The position numbers and the translations under genes were made by a program. This document shows positions 25,001 to 36,533 of a stretch of 64,000 nt of DNA, piece after piece. Within the stretch, counting starts at the first letter, position 1. Every line of letters starts with the position of its first letter. The DNA lies in the NCBI GenBank assembly GCA_030248225.1, contig JASANE010003224.1:1-64000 (forward strand), read 5' to 3'. The notes beneath the pieces are model-generated. The model had not been told where the DNA came from, ran no database searches, and saw nothing but the letters and a program-made list of their open reading frames with translations. The DNA comes from Trileptium ribeirensis (Eukaryota > Nematoda > Enoplea > Enoplida > Thoracostomopsidae).

Positions 25001-28000
25001 ACTGAATCGATTTGGAGCTATCGCCCATCTGAATCGATTTAGGCTGTTCATCGTGTGATTAAGAACACTGAAAATCACGTGAGTGGAAAGCCACATGACC
25101 TTGTTGCAGAGATGATCTATCGCTATGAATTTTAAAGCGTTAGTTATATAAGTATTTTGTTTTTCCTAGCAAAGAAACGTTTAAAATATGTGAGCAATCT
25201 AATTCCGCTGCCGCAAACATATATGAATAAAATTAGTGGTGATCGCCGGGTAACTATAATTTGAAACGACCTGTTGACTCTTTACCCTGATTAATATTTT
25301 CAGTATACGTGGTGGTATATCATGTGATTATAATAACGCTGTATTTTTTAATAATAATTGTCATGTGCATTTTATTCTAGCAATCATTTTGTTGTTTTTT
25401 ATAGAATATGTTAGGATATGGCACTAAATCTGATATCTACAGTTTGGGTATCACATCGTGTGAAATGGCGAATGGCTTTCCTCCGTTTTCCGATATGGAA
25501 CATATGCAGGTAAGCAAAACAGTTGATGATGACCTTACTGCTGTTTTAGCAATGATTGTAATGCATGCGCTTGGGGTGTTATAACGTTTTGGGTTGAAGA
25601 TTGCACCAGTCAATTTAAGTATGTTACGATCATGTCTTTTTATGTTGCGCACAAAACAGCAATACAGGTAGAAGCTCTGAGTTGCTTCTAGGCTCGGTGT
25701 ATGATACAATCAGAATTAAGTGCCCAAATATCTAACCTAATTTCGTCCGATTTCAATCCTTTCGTTTAAAAGAAAATCGATTTGTATTTCTGAGTTTTTT
25801 CTGTTTCTTGTTCCTGATTCGTTTAAAGAAATTCGAATATGGCAAAATCAAAGATTTGTGTGCGACTAATCAATTAATTTTCGTTTAACAAAAATTTCGT
25901 TTGAACGAAATTGTTCGGGTTCGTGTACTTTCCATTTAATGCGGACTTAATTCTATTGTAACAGTAGCTCTTGTCAATTATGGCTTTGAATTGCAAAATA
26001 TAAGATCTCACTAGCCGGTAGTGGAACTACATTTGTGAGCGGAGCTTGGGCTGTGGCATTACGAATGTACTCAATTTTATTATCTTCAAATAACTACATT
26101 GCATAGGGCTTTATCATTGGTAATAATATTATATTTGAATTCTTCGACCCAAAAACCCTATAATGGTTTGATCGAAACGATTCTATTTCAATAAATAACA
26201 CAAATATTGCAAAATTCTCTATTTTGGCCGCATAAGCTTAACTAATTAGCTAATTACTAATTAACCACTCAAAATTTTTTGATCCTAAATATCAGGTGCA
26301 CACTCTGACATGATTGGCTTTCAAACAAAAAAAGTTTTTTAAAATCGGTTCAGTGGTTCTTGAGATCCGTCGGATCGAACGGACAAACTAACGAACGGAC
26401 AGACATCGATCTTTTTGCTCCCAGACAGAAAATAAAAACGCTTCGCTTCGCTCCGCTCAAAAAGTCAATTCATTGACCTTTTCTTTCACTTAACAGCTAT
26501 TTTCGTGATTTGAGTCACCCAGTCCAGGGCTCACCTCTGTGCGGCCTGGAGGGGCCGAATTTCTAGCCCCGTTCCGGTGCACCAAGTTCGATCTGGGAGG
26601 AGCAGCTCGGTTACTTTGAACGCATTTTGGGAAAGCCAGGTATAGTACCCGCTAGACATGGTCGCTGCTCGTTCGATGTTGCTTACATGAAAGGTTACAA
26701 CCATTTCTGGTGCAAAGTCTACATTTGTGTAGACGTTCTCAGTTGAACCGAGTCTTGGGGAATAAAATTTAGAAAACATCAGATAGCACAAAACTACCAA
26801 AACTTCAAAATTTAATTATTTTAGTTGTATTAAGGTAAATATAGGGGTTGTTTTTTTGCTTAAATTGTCATTTCACGAAACCATGTCATTTTAGTCGGGG
26901 TGGGCTACATCGGCACTTTTTGGCCCATACCACCAGTCTTTTGTAAGGAAATTTAATGTCGCTGTGAGATGTAGTAATAGCATATCCGACGATCATAACG
27001 AGGTATGGTGGACCTCTGTACCCCAAACATAGCAGGAGCCAGAGGCCCTCAACCCGGGTTGGTCAAATGAAGCCAAAAACACATGTCCTAATATAAACGT
27101 TCGCCGTATCGCTAGCACGTGATACATATATGTGTTTTTCATTTCACTGTGATTCATTGGTATTTGCTAATTTTTCCGGAAAAACTTGGGAGTAAGCATC
27201 GACACTGAAGCTGACGTCAAGCTTCCGAAAATTTTTTTCGTGACATGTAGCCCCCCCGACCAAGGTCAAATCTGGCAGCTTTCAGACGCTGGTAAATAAC
27301 GTAAAAGTGCACTAGCGCCAAAAATGCTATATAACGGTAATCGCAATCAGTACAGGTGTTATTGAAAAAAACAATATCAGCGTCTGTCCATGTGTTATTT
27401 CATTATGAGGTCGATGGTCATAAAATGCCAAAAATGGGGTATGCAAAATGTAGCCCCCCCCGACCTGACCAAACTTAAATTTAAAAAAGCCAAATTTAGC
27501 ATACAGTCTTATAGTAGGCCGGATATAAACATAGTAAAGCCCCACTAGAATCGACCCATCTATTAAAAATTTTTAATGAAAATGTAGCCCCCCCCCGACC
27601 TGGCGTGTAGCCCCCCCCGACCGCATGTATAATAAAAGTAATCGATGGTCGCAAGAATCATATTAGTATATAAGTTCATCATCATTGCACTATGATATGG
27701 GGCCGTGCTGTTAACTGGGCAGCTAGGAAACCCTTCTGCCTGCCCGCACATCTATTACACGCATTGTCCTTGGTATCATCACTTAAATGTAAACTGGTCA
27801 TAGGTTAATTGTATTTGTTTTACACCAGCTTACGTCTAGAATGTGTAGAAGCAGCTAAAGTTTGGCGCGTTGCATGTTGTAGGAAGCTGTAGCCCCCCCC
27901 CGACCTGAGGTGTAGCCCCCCCCCGACCTGAGGTGTAGCCCCCCCCGACTCAACATATCGGGGTGCCATTTTTTACAAGGCCTAAGGATCTGCCTGAAAT

Positions 28001-31000
28001 TTTTTCTCAGACGTCCCGCGCTCATGGTTGGTTTGTGAGCATGAAATGGTATCTGTAGGTGCTGTCTCCGTTGCGCTAGAAAAACTTCTGCGACAGGTTT
28101 GTTCTAAATTGGTCGATTTTAACCCCAATAATGCCCTAGCAGCATCAATTTTAGGTCGCAAGTGCTCCAAATGGCTTGACTAGGACCATTTTGGATGGAC
28201 TTGCATAAAAACAGACCATGGTTCGCGTGTCACTCCGTCAACACTACGGAATAATGACTTATTTCGGATTAAAATTCGACCCCCAGGGGGCCCTTTCCAA
28301 CCCCTGTAGCAGGTTTCAGGTAGCTCGTTTTGCATAGAGGCCTCGATATTCGAAAAATTCAGGGTTTTTTACATCGGAAGGGGTCTAGGCACTGTACATT
28401 CGAAAACGTTTCATTTTGGCTTCAAAAAGTGGTGTTTCAAAAGTACATGGTTTCGTGAAATGACCCAAAAACAAAATATTACCACTCTTATCTCACAACA
28501 TGGGTGCATCTTTTAGGTTCGCTTTGATCGAGTAATTGTATAGCAGTAGCTTCATGCTGGAGCAGATTATTAAAGTGACCCCACTAAACATCTATTTTAC
28601 CATCCTATCAAAATTGTTCCAGCAACCTTTTTGGTCATTCAAAGTTCGGCTCAAAACTCCTCGCGAACACATTATGAATGAATTGAAGCCATTTAGTGTA
28701 CACAAAAATTACGAATTTCAAAAGTAAGTAATGTTAATTTTTTTGAATAATCCGTCTTTTGTTCGGTACAATTAGCGGTTAAACTGTAAGACGGGTTTGT
28801 TTAAGGCGTCACTATTACATTAAATTTGTTTTCCAATACAAACTGGTCCAATCACAAAATTGGGAGGCATTAATGAGCCATTTATTATGTAAGCAGTCCA
28901 AATTTTGTTCGAACTCAATGTGTAATTTCTGGCACTTGGTTTCGATTTTGCCAATTTAGCGAACACGGAACTAAATTTTTTATTTGTCACCTTAACTGCA
29001 TAATGATATTTTCTGTTTTATTACTCTTATTCCCTATTAAATTAGTAGTTTTCTTTGATGTAGATGATTTAATAAGAGGTATGAGACTTGGTTGAAACTT
29101 GGTCGGCCAGCTTACTCGTGCGTGCATTCAATGGGTGGATATTAGTTTTTGTTTAGATGTTATTGGAGAAGCTACGAGGTACCACACCACGACTCCTCGA
29201 TGCGACAACGTGTGCTGAAGTTGTTAGCGGCACCGAGTCTAGCAAGCCAAGTATGATATTTTACATTTTTGACCCGTGCATTCAAACACCTGGGGGTATC
29301 CAATTAATTCGTGCTGGCGATAATTTTAGAATAGTCAAGTTGCGAAATCGACTTTAGGAGATGTTGCGTCGGAAATTTCGTTAGCGGGCATTGGTGGCAG
29401 CGCCAATAACACTTAAATGAAAGTAACTCCATTATATGTGTCTCCGCAGCAGCGTTTTCTATTCGCCTGAACTACTGCTAATTTTGGTAAATGTACCAGC
29501 TTGGATATCACTTCTATCTAGCCTACATACGTAAACTTCTGCTAAGCAATCAAGCTATGCTTGAAAAGCAGTGCTGTATATTCAGATTGTCTCGTAAACA
29601 CTAAGTGCCACGTTGTTTCATAAACACTAAGTGTCATATTGTCTCATAAACACTAAGCGTTACATTGTCTCCTAAATGCTTTGTGTCGCATCGTCTCATA
29701 ATTACTATGCGTCACATTGACTCATAAACACTAAGTGTCACATTGTCTCATAAACAATAAGTGCCACGTTTTTTCATAAACACTAAGCGTCACATTTGTC
29801 TCATAAATGATATATGTCACACTGTTTCATAAATACTATGCCGTCTTCGTTCGTAGTGTGATGCACCAAAAATGGACAAAATAGTTTCACTATATTCATC
29901 GTAACACTGATATTCAGTCGTAACTCATTTTATTTTTTATATGATAGACGAGCATTTGACGCGTCACTTCTCTCCAACGTTGCACGAATTCACGGAAATT
30001 TGCCTTCGGCCTAATCCGAGCGAGCGGTAAGTTTATACATTTTCAGTTCAAATTCACGTATTGTTTGCTTTAGTTATTCTTGTATTACTAGAGTATCGTC
30101 AAGGCAGTCATGCGAGTATGGTCTCGGCTAAACGTTTCGACTGCCTTAGTGATCAAAATTTTCATAAGTTCTGCAAAAAGCTTCTTCGCGTTGAGGAGGT
30201 TATATTCAAACAAATACGACCAAAAAGTATTACTTGACATTCTAAGCGTTTGATAAATTAGCAAAACACTTATATCGGCTAAAAGAAAGTATATTTGACA
30301 TTGGAGTTTCTATATTGCAATGTCTCGGTATTAATTGGCACATACGGTGACGGTCAAAAATGTGTGCAAAATAATCGATCATAGTTGCTGATTTCGATTA
30401 GATGAAATTTCGATCACTTGGACTTTTTATAAAATAAATTTTTATATTAAAAATTATATTAAACGAAATTTTGGTCGGTTTTGATTTCGATCCATTTCGA
30501 TTAAGCCAACTTTCGATAGATTGCAGCTAAACGACATTTCATGTCGAACAGCGGTGTCGAATAATCTCGATGCACACTCTTTTCTGTCCGTGACTATAGT
30601 AGTTCCAGTACTTATCGAAAAATGACTGTTGTTCGTTCGATACTTGTTGCCAGTTCGCTCGAAAGAAATTTAGTTTTGGAATAAAATTCTTATTACTGGA
30701 ACTTACTATAGTATACTATAGTAAGGTAATACCTCCGAAATATTGAGCGAGCCCTTGCGAAATACGACAGTCATCTCTGGCGAGTGTTGTATTTTTTTGC
30801 TTTGATCCCTATCAAACCAAGTCCACAAAGTAAGTATAGAATCATTCACTACTAGCTTTATCAAGCCTACACATATGGTCGAAATTATCTTTTTTATTAT
30901 TAATTTTTCTGTAGTTTAGCTCTTAAAAGTTACGAAACGTAGCATCAAAATACCAAAATTCTAATGAGCTCAACTAACACGATAACATCACAGCCAAGAA

Positions 31001-34000
31001 TTATAACATTAGTTTAGTGAAGTCTTTCAGTTCGTTTGAAACATTTAGAAATCCAGCTATTATAAAATTATCTTTCCCTTATTTTTTGGGAGTGTTAATT
31101 TCACTTGCAGATTCTCTAGATTCCTGCGAACAGCTGTTATCGCTACCTCGTTTACTGCCATATTTGTAATATTTGTTTTCAAAATTTCTAAAGGCAATAC
31201 TGGCTTCTCCAAATCAGAGTAGAGGGACGAGGTATTTCAACCTCCCCCATGTTCGCCCAACTTACACCCTAATGAAAATTTTGCCTTGCCTCCAGTTCAT
31301 GCCACTGTTCTCCCAGCTACTTTCCTTACCACTAAAAATGACCAAATTTTTGTCTTTTGTGTTAAAACTATGTGAATTTTTCTCTCTCTAGGTAAGCACA
31401 ATTATTGCATTCAATTATTACCAAGTTAGACATTTTTGAAGTTTTCAGATGGTCGCAGTTCTTTCTGTTCCCCAGGTTAACTGGGACGACCTACAGATAA
31501 ACATGGGGAATCTCCGCCCCCCGGTATTCTCGGTTCCTCTCAGATCCCAACTGGGTGGAAATTCTAGGTATAATTTTGGTAGTTTGGAGAAACAAGCAAT
31601 ACAAACACTATTTTAGTGTAACGACAACCCAAACGCGATTTTCGCGTTCAACACCAAAGTTCTTTTATCCATCGTGGAACATCTTTGTAACCCAAAGAGA
31701 AACCCGAATCAACGTTGTCGCTCTCGTTTATGATGAATGTAATCGTCAACGAACATTACAAGGTTCAATATTGTGATGAGCGGATATTGTTACGATTGTT
31801 CGTATAAGCTTATTGCTTGTCCCGGATCGTAACTAGCCCAGTTTGGCGCTACATCTTTAACACAATCATCGCCCGCAACAAAACATATTAGTATTATGGC
31901 ATTGGTGCGATCTTTGTGGGTTAAATGCATTAAGAGTCGGCCGCCCAATCCATGTTTGCACCCGTGCCCTACATGTGCTCACCAATGTCTACAAAATTTT
32001 TTTGTACTGAATATCAAGAATGAGTTTGATTGTATTAATGCAGCAACTAGTATGTTTTTGGCTATTTTTTGTGGACTTGTTCACGCTGCGTCCGATCAGA
32101 AACTACCAAACTCTATACATACCGTGTGCTTTATATGTACAGTACCCGTCAAAAATGACTGTCGCTCGTTCGAGACTCGTTTGAAATAAATTTGATAGAA
32201 TTTATTATTAATTTAAATAGTTTCGAAATCTCGAGCGACCCGCTTTATATATTTATTTTTGGCACAACTTCATCCGCTTCGCATCCTTGTGCAATAGGAT
32301 CGGATGCAGTGTGCATTTTATATAAAATACACGTGCGATTCGGATCGGATCCGACGCAATGTATACAAGGCCGTTCTCTTGTCTTGTATTGAAATAATAG
32401 CGGTGTTGTTCCTTACTACTGCATTTGGGGACGTTTTACAGTATTTTTGTTATCGTTGCAGGCCTACGGCTAACGAATTGCTTAACTACTATATGTTTAA
32501 GCAGCTGAAGAAGTCAAAGCCTCGTGTAACCGACCTGCTGCATCCGCTCAATCCTTTGCTGGCTCCAAAGTCGCCAGGTTTGTGTCTTTTATAAAGGGAT
32601 TTATATTTTGTAATTTCGAAAATTCTCTCATTTTATGTATGTATTACCCGATAGGTCTCATAGTTATAATCCGTTTATTTCGAGTTAATATTGTTCCGTG
32701 GGCCTGGACGATGGAAGAAGTTAAAATGAGCAATGTTGCATGACCAATTTGAAAAGGTAATCAGCACCTATAATGTGATTGAACGTAGCCCTTTGCCTCG
32801 CCAAGGCGTAAGCTGTGTGTTATGCCCAAGCATTATATGTCCAAGCTCAGTCAGTTGTGACTGGACTTTGAAAAATTATAATTTCTGAAGTAAAATTATT
32901 GAAGTTTTGAACAAATGTAAGTTGCACAAAATACCATCTCCCGGTGTTCCACACAAATGACAGTGCTCGCTCGCTCTTCTCGCTGACTTAAAACGACAAT
33001 CATTCTGTTGCATACTTGTGCGTTTGTATTTCGTGCTTGCTTTTAGGAAACTGTTTTTGTCCCTGATTGTATATTAGGTTACTGGAATTATAATACAAAA
33101 TAATTGTGCAACTTAATTTTCATGGCACTATCGATATCCTACTAACCTAAAGGAGACATGGCACTGCCTTGCTTAAACATAAATCAAGCAAAAATACATT
33201 TGGCTTATATAAATAAGTAATTATTGTACCCGTGGTACGGAAATTTAGGTTGGTTTTAGCAAAGCTGCATTGGTTGTCCTGAAACTTTGGGCTGTATAAC
33301 TGAAAAATGTTGTGATATCACAGGCATGTTGTGGCGGACATCTCAAAGTTTATAGGAAACTGTGAAATTAGCTGAATATCTTTGATGAGCTGCATGCCGC
33401 ATCAGTTATGTTTATTGCTGTAAGGTGGGGTCAGTGCTGCGGAGTTATTTTTGCTAGATGTTGGAGCCTGCTATTTTATAAGTTAACCATGGCGTGGCTA
33501 ATAGGATAAATTTTGTATTTCTCATGGCGGTAAGAAATCCGTAAATAAAAGGATGTAACACTCAGTCGGACGTTCGGGGAGTAGTGTTGAGATGATTCGC
33601 GTCATCCTCGACCCGTCTGTGTGGTGATGGCTAGAAGTATACTCATCTCAAGAAGCCTTCGTGAACTCGTGATATTATTTTCGATAATGCGGGATTTTGT
33701 CGACCTACCCAGCAAGGATGTGTGAGAAGTCACTATGTTAGAGGGTGTATCGATTGTACCCCAGCTTTTCCGCGCCATTATTGATTACCTTCATATTTTC
33801 GACGCACGAGCAGTAACCGCTATCGCCACGGATAATCGTAGGGGATTGTCGATACCCCATACGTCTGGGGCACCTTAAAGCATGGGTCCACTTTAGCTTC
33901 GTACACCTGGGTTGTTCTTTTGGAAAGACAGTTCACGACCGTATTTGCTGACCGCGTACAAGCGAAAATCCGATTACCAACCGCAGTAGTTTTGCTATCG

Positions 34001-34259
34001 TTTCGTATGCTATAATATACAAAATAGACCGCGAAGATTGCTGTCTGATTCAGATTGTAATTTGACGAACGTGCGAAATGCACAGTTGTGCGCGAATGTA
34101 GTGGTTAGTGACACCTGATGGGAATAATCTATCTTCGTGTTGATTGACTGCCACACTGGTTATTTACGACCGTATTCTTGTTTTTCAGATAGTGCTACAT
34201 CTAGTATCAAAACTGAGGAAGCTTCAAGCCCGTCGATCGAGGTATCATGGGAGATGTGA
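15952..34259 (+). CDS. STRAD-like pseudokinase (LKB1 adaptor), 10 exons
   Basis: STRAD is a catalytically dead STE20-type kinase that binds LKB1 and MO25 and switches LKB1 on in the cytoplasm. Coding exons: 15952-16036, 17793-17911, 20279-20387, 22648-22771, 23846-24017, 25405-25509, 29157-29250, 29948-30026, 32462-32577, 34189-34259. All introns are GT-AG, phases agree, and the total is 357 residues plus TGA. The Gly-rich loop is degenerate (G-K-A-C-G-G); a beta3 Lys is kept (K53, VALKVF). HRD is HRS (145-147), DFG is SGF (164-166), APE is intact (197-199). The [20 protein letters not shown] and MLLEKLRGT segments are close to vertebrate STRAD. The last residues are W355-E356-M357, matching the WEF tail that docks MO25. 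The N-terminus is short; an upstream exon is possible. The kept Lys is unlike human STRAD-alpha, so nucleotide binding may differ. Confidence 0.92.
17793..17911 (+). CDS. STRAD exon 2 (Gly-rich loop, beta3)
   Basis: Acceptor ATTTTAG, donor GTAAGA. Holds residues 30-68 with VNIYLARE and the beta3 Lys (VALKVF). Phase 0 at its end. Confidence 0.9.
19500..19915 (+). repeat. Intronic tandem repeat, ~170 bp unit
   Basis: Three imperfect units in STRAD intron 2, marked by GGACCTAAAATATACGAAAA (19508), GGACCCAAAATACACAAAAA (19686) and GGGACCCAAAAATACACGAA (19851), each followed by a CAACCACTCGAGCT-like block and an ACTGCTATTGTCNTTA block. Confidence 0.85.
20279..20387 (+). CDS. STRAD exon 3 (alphaC, hinge)
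   Basis: Acceptor TTGTAG, donor [21 protein letters not shown] carries the alphaC Glu; [11 protein letters not shown] leads to the hinge. Confidence 0.9.
21660..22080. other. GC-rich inverted insert in STRAD intron 3
   Basis: 21765-22035 is GC-rich in an AT-rich intron, with GGGGGGCGGCTC and several GCCGGNGGG motifs. Both edges carry related sequence in opposite orientation (GATCTGGCTAGTGCAAACC at 21736; GGACTAGCCAGATAATAATA at 22026), so it may be a small foldback or TIR element. No coding capacity is recognised. Confidence 0.45.
22648..22771 (+). CDS. STRAD exon 4 (alphaD-alphaE)
   Basis: Acceptor TTTTAG, donor GTGAGC. Encodes [11 protein letters not shown] to ADIVHR, ending two bases into the Arg codon of the HRS motif. 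Confidence 0.9.
23846..24017 (+). CDS. STRAD exon 5 (pseudo-catalytic and activation loops)
   Basis: Acceptor TTTTGCAG, donor [19 protein letters not shown] replaces the catalytic loop, LSGFRY replaces DFG, and WLAPEVLQQ is kept. An upstream open stretch from 23754 in the same frame is intron, because TTTTGCAGG at 23838-23846 restores the Arg codon and family spacing. Confidence 0.9.
25405..25509 (+). CDS. STRAD exon 6 (alphaF region)
   Basis: Acceptor TTTATAG, donor GTAAGC. Contains [20 protein letters not shown], the most conserved part of the family. Confidence 0.93.
26280..26480. repeat. Dispersed intronic repeat with GCGAAGCGAG-type motif
   Basis: 26340-26465 contains AATCGGTTCAGTGGTTCTTGAG, ACGAACGGACAGACATCGAT and CTTCGCTTCGCTCCGCTC. 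The last motif, or its complement AGCGAAGCGAG, recurs near 16328, 19131 and 20465 inside or just before this gene. It looks like the end of a dispersed non-autonomous element. Confidence 0.5.
27247..27950 (-). repeat. Poly-C motif cluster GTAG-C(7-9)-GAC in intron 6
   Basis: Seven copies of GTAGCCCCCCCCGACC-like sequence occur at about 27247, 27450, 27583, 27607, 27889, 27911 and 27934. The C run varies from seven to nine. The last three are tandem with a GACCTGAGGT linker; the others are spaced by 16 to about 270 bp. Confidence 0.9.
29157..29250 (+). CDS. STRAD exon 7
   Basis: Acceptor TGTTTAG, donor [24 protein letters not shown] follows the family pattern. The insert loop after it is short compared with vertebrates. 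Confidence 0.9.
29595..29845 (+). repeat. Minisatellite, 26-bp unit, STRAD intron 7
   Basis: About nine units of CACTAAGTGTCACATTGTCT followed by CATAAA, drifting at the right end (ACTATG, TTTCATAAATA). Confidence 0.92.
29948..30026 (+). CDS. STRAD exon 8
   Basis: Acceptor GATAG, donor [26 protein letters not shown] corresponds to the conserved helix before the structural Arg, which is split across the intron. Confidence 0.9.
30600..32200. other. STRAD intron 8, no other gene seen
   Basis: The intron runs 30027-32461. Open frames at 31173-31391, 31555-31776 and 31896-32189 are short and match nothing I recognise. A GTCAAAAATGACTGTCGCTCGTTCGA-type segment near 32147 has relatives at 30620 and 16110, suggesting another dispersed repeat. 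Confidence 0.4.
32462..32577 (+). CDS. STRAD exon 9
   Basis: Acceptor GTTGCAG, donor [24 protein letters not shown] ends the kinase fold; a proline-rich tail ([14 protein letters not shown]) follows as in relatives. Confidence 0.9.
34189..34259 (+). CDS. STRAD exon 10 (C-terminal tail)
   Basis: Acceptor TTGTTTTTCAG. Encodes a Ser/Glu-rich tail ending V-S-W-E-M and TGA, the likely MO25-docking motif. Confidence 0.88.
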
Positions 34260-34734
34260 TTTAGTTACGGTGTTGAATGTGAACCAGCTTCTTCATTTCT
34301 GATCCGTATGCTTAGTCGGCATTTTCCGAAAGACGCTTATGTCTACACCGCAACTGAACTTCGAAGTACGATTGATGTGACAGAGATGTCTCATGCACTG
34401 CTTTTCCTTCGTACATTTTGATTGAGCATATTCCGTGGTGTCGCAACATCAATTTTTCTTGTTCAGCTACACCAGTTCGCTGAAAGTTCAACCGCACAGT
34501 TCCAATGACATAGCTAATTCAAATAACCAACTTCAGAAGATAAACTTTTACTTTCTATTCGAAATTAGGTATTTAGCCCCGGTCGTTTGGGACTTAACTT
34601 ATATCCTGCCCATCATTTATTGTGATATGTACCCGTTTTGCAAAATAGTAAAGTAACAGTATATATTTTGGTTTTGTGAATGATCTTTTGATTTATTGAC
34701 GATATTTTGAGTCTGACGCGATTAATTTGTCCAG

Positions 34735-34740
34735 AATAAA
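34735..34740 (+). terminator. Candidate polyadenylation signal for STRAD
   Basis: First clear AATAAA on the + strand after the STRAD stop, about 475 bases downstream. Its use is inferred. Confidence 0.35.
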
Positions 34741-35869
34741 AATACGTTGTTTTTATCGAGCGTTATAATGTATCCACAATAATGCTACCCATGCTAATGT
34801 CGAGACATTTGTCCAATGTATTGCCCGAATTGGTCTGTCATGCATTGATATTGATAGGCTTAAGCCCATGGGCGTCCCAAACTTCAAAAGTGGAGGAGTG
34901 GTAATTCTTTACGTTTGTTAGTGGAAAGTTAAACCGATGGTCCGAATAGAAAGAACATTGTATGATTGTAAACAGTCCGTGTAGACCAATAGATGGCCTA
35001 GAAAATAGGTCGACCTAATAACGTACAAACAGGCGACAAACTCAGCTTCGTATAAGATTCTATAATGCCAACTTCAAATATTTGCCGCTAACGAGCATTA
35101 ATATGTGATTTGTATATATCGGAATCGAACCAGGATTGCGAGCGGCGTAAGCAAACAAAAAAATTGTCTGTGGAAGAGTTGCCCACATTCTTATTAAGAG
35201 AGTTTTGCAGCGCCTGCGAACAACTTCAAACAAAGCGATGCAATGTAATTTATTGCTACTGAACTACATTTTAATTTAAAGTGTTGGCTAATACGAAACG
35301 GGATGCTTTAACTAGATCATTAACCGATTTGGATTCCTGTTTGTTTCGTTTCCACAGAAATGTTAATAATGTACACTATTTGCAGCGGAAATCAGAACCG
35401 ATACGCTGTCTGCAGAAAAATGTGTCGAGTTAATTTGGACGAATAATGTTTAAGGAATTTCATGAATTGCGATAAGAAACTGATAAGCACTGCAAAAGAG
35501 GTTCAAAAATATAATGACTGATCACTGTTTTTTCGCTAAAAATGTTTTGGTGAAAAACTTTTCCAATTCGTTCTCATTCTGAAAATGCGGAAATAATACT
35601 ATGAAATTGATCATTTCGGTTTAAATAAAGATACAAACAGATGAACATAATTGCTTTTGAACATTAAAAAATCATTCGGGAACAGATTATCTTGAATACA
35701 AGTACACTTTTGATGAATTCTTTGACTGCTGTAATACGTTCCCAATGTAAAGTGGGGATTTTGTCAAATAGTTACGCCTAAAACACACACTGACACTGTT
35801 ATAAAACCGTCGCATCGTGCGTACACCATTACATTTGTGGTTAACAAATAAAACTACTTTAATGATGCC
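34741..35869. other. Intergenic DNA with tRNA-like fragment
   Basis: AT-rich and without coding signals, apart from the tRNA-derived fragment at 35118-35150. Confidence 0.5.
35118..35150 (-). repeat. tRNA-derived fragment with B box
   Basis: On the minus strand GCTTACGCCGCTCGCAATCC leads into GGTTCGATTCC, a good Pol III B box / T-arm. It shares the CGCCGCTCGCAAT block with the fragment at 12990-13078, so both probably derive from one tRNA-headed SINE. The D-arm part is not recognisable here. Confidence 0.55.
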
Positions 35870-36533
35870 ACTTATGCATAGTTGAAGACCTTAAGCCATA
35901 CTCAGCTTATTCGTGCCAGTAAACTTAAAATACGCCCACCCACAATCATGTTTTGCAAAAAGCGATCGTGAACCGCAATCCGTTGTTATGAAACAAACTG
36001 CGGTGTTGCCATCGATTTTTCGCGAACGATATTCAGTCAAATTTGGATTTCGTGTTGCAAAATTCAATTTTGTAGTCAAACTAAATACTCATCTGTTTAA
36101 ATTCGTAGCCGACTGCTTTAATAACTTCGAAAATGTATATTTGCACTAGTTAACGTTCTTGAAATACATCGACCTAGTCAGTTTCACGTTTCAAAACATT
36201 TGCTCGTTCGTAAAAATGTTTGCAGATTATGTTCGCGAACCTCTGCTACACCCTTGCAGAAATTAGTTCGCGAACAATAACATTCGTCATCGCTACAATT
36301 TTTTGCTAAAACAGAATTGGATAAAAAGTGCCTACATGTAAGATCAGAACTCTCAAATGTGCTTTCGCGAACATTATCGCAACTATTTTGATAAAGTATA
36401 TATTAAAAGGAATGTGATAAAGTAGTTACATCCTGGTAAGTAACGCACAAAGTAGTGTTCGCGAACAGTTACGTTTAATATTATTCTAATTAAATAAAAT
36501 TAATTCTCGAACGTTCTCGAATGACAAAACAGG
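35870..36533 (-). repeat. TTCGCGAA-palindrome repeat family, copy 2 (inverted)
   Basis: Reverse complement of about 7989-8705. Palindromes occur near 36231, 36268 and 36460. The match stops at ACAAAACAGG (36533), exactly where the long terminal repeat begins; copy 1 continues beyond the equivalent point. The LTR element therefore inserted into this repeat. Confidence 0.85.

Noticed and set aside
29595..29845. CRISPR array
   Set aside because: 26-bp units follow one another directly with no unique spacers, and the setting is an animal intron.
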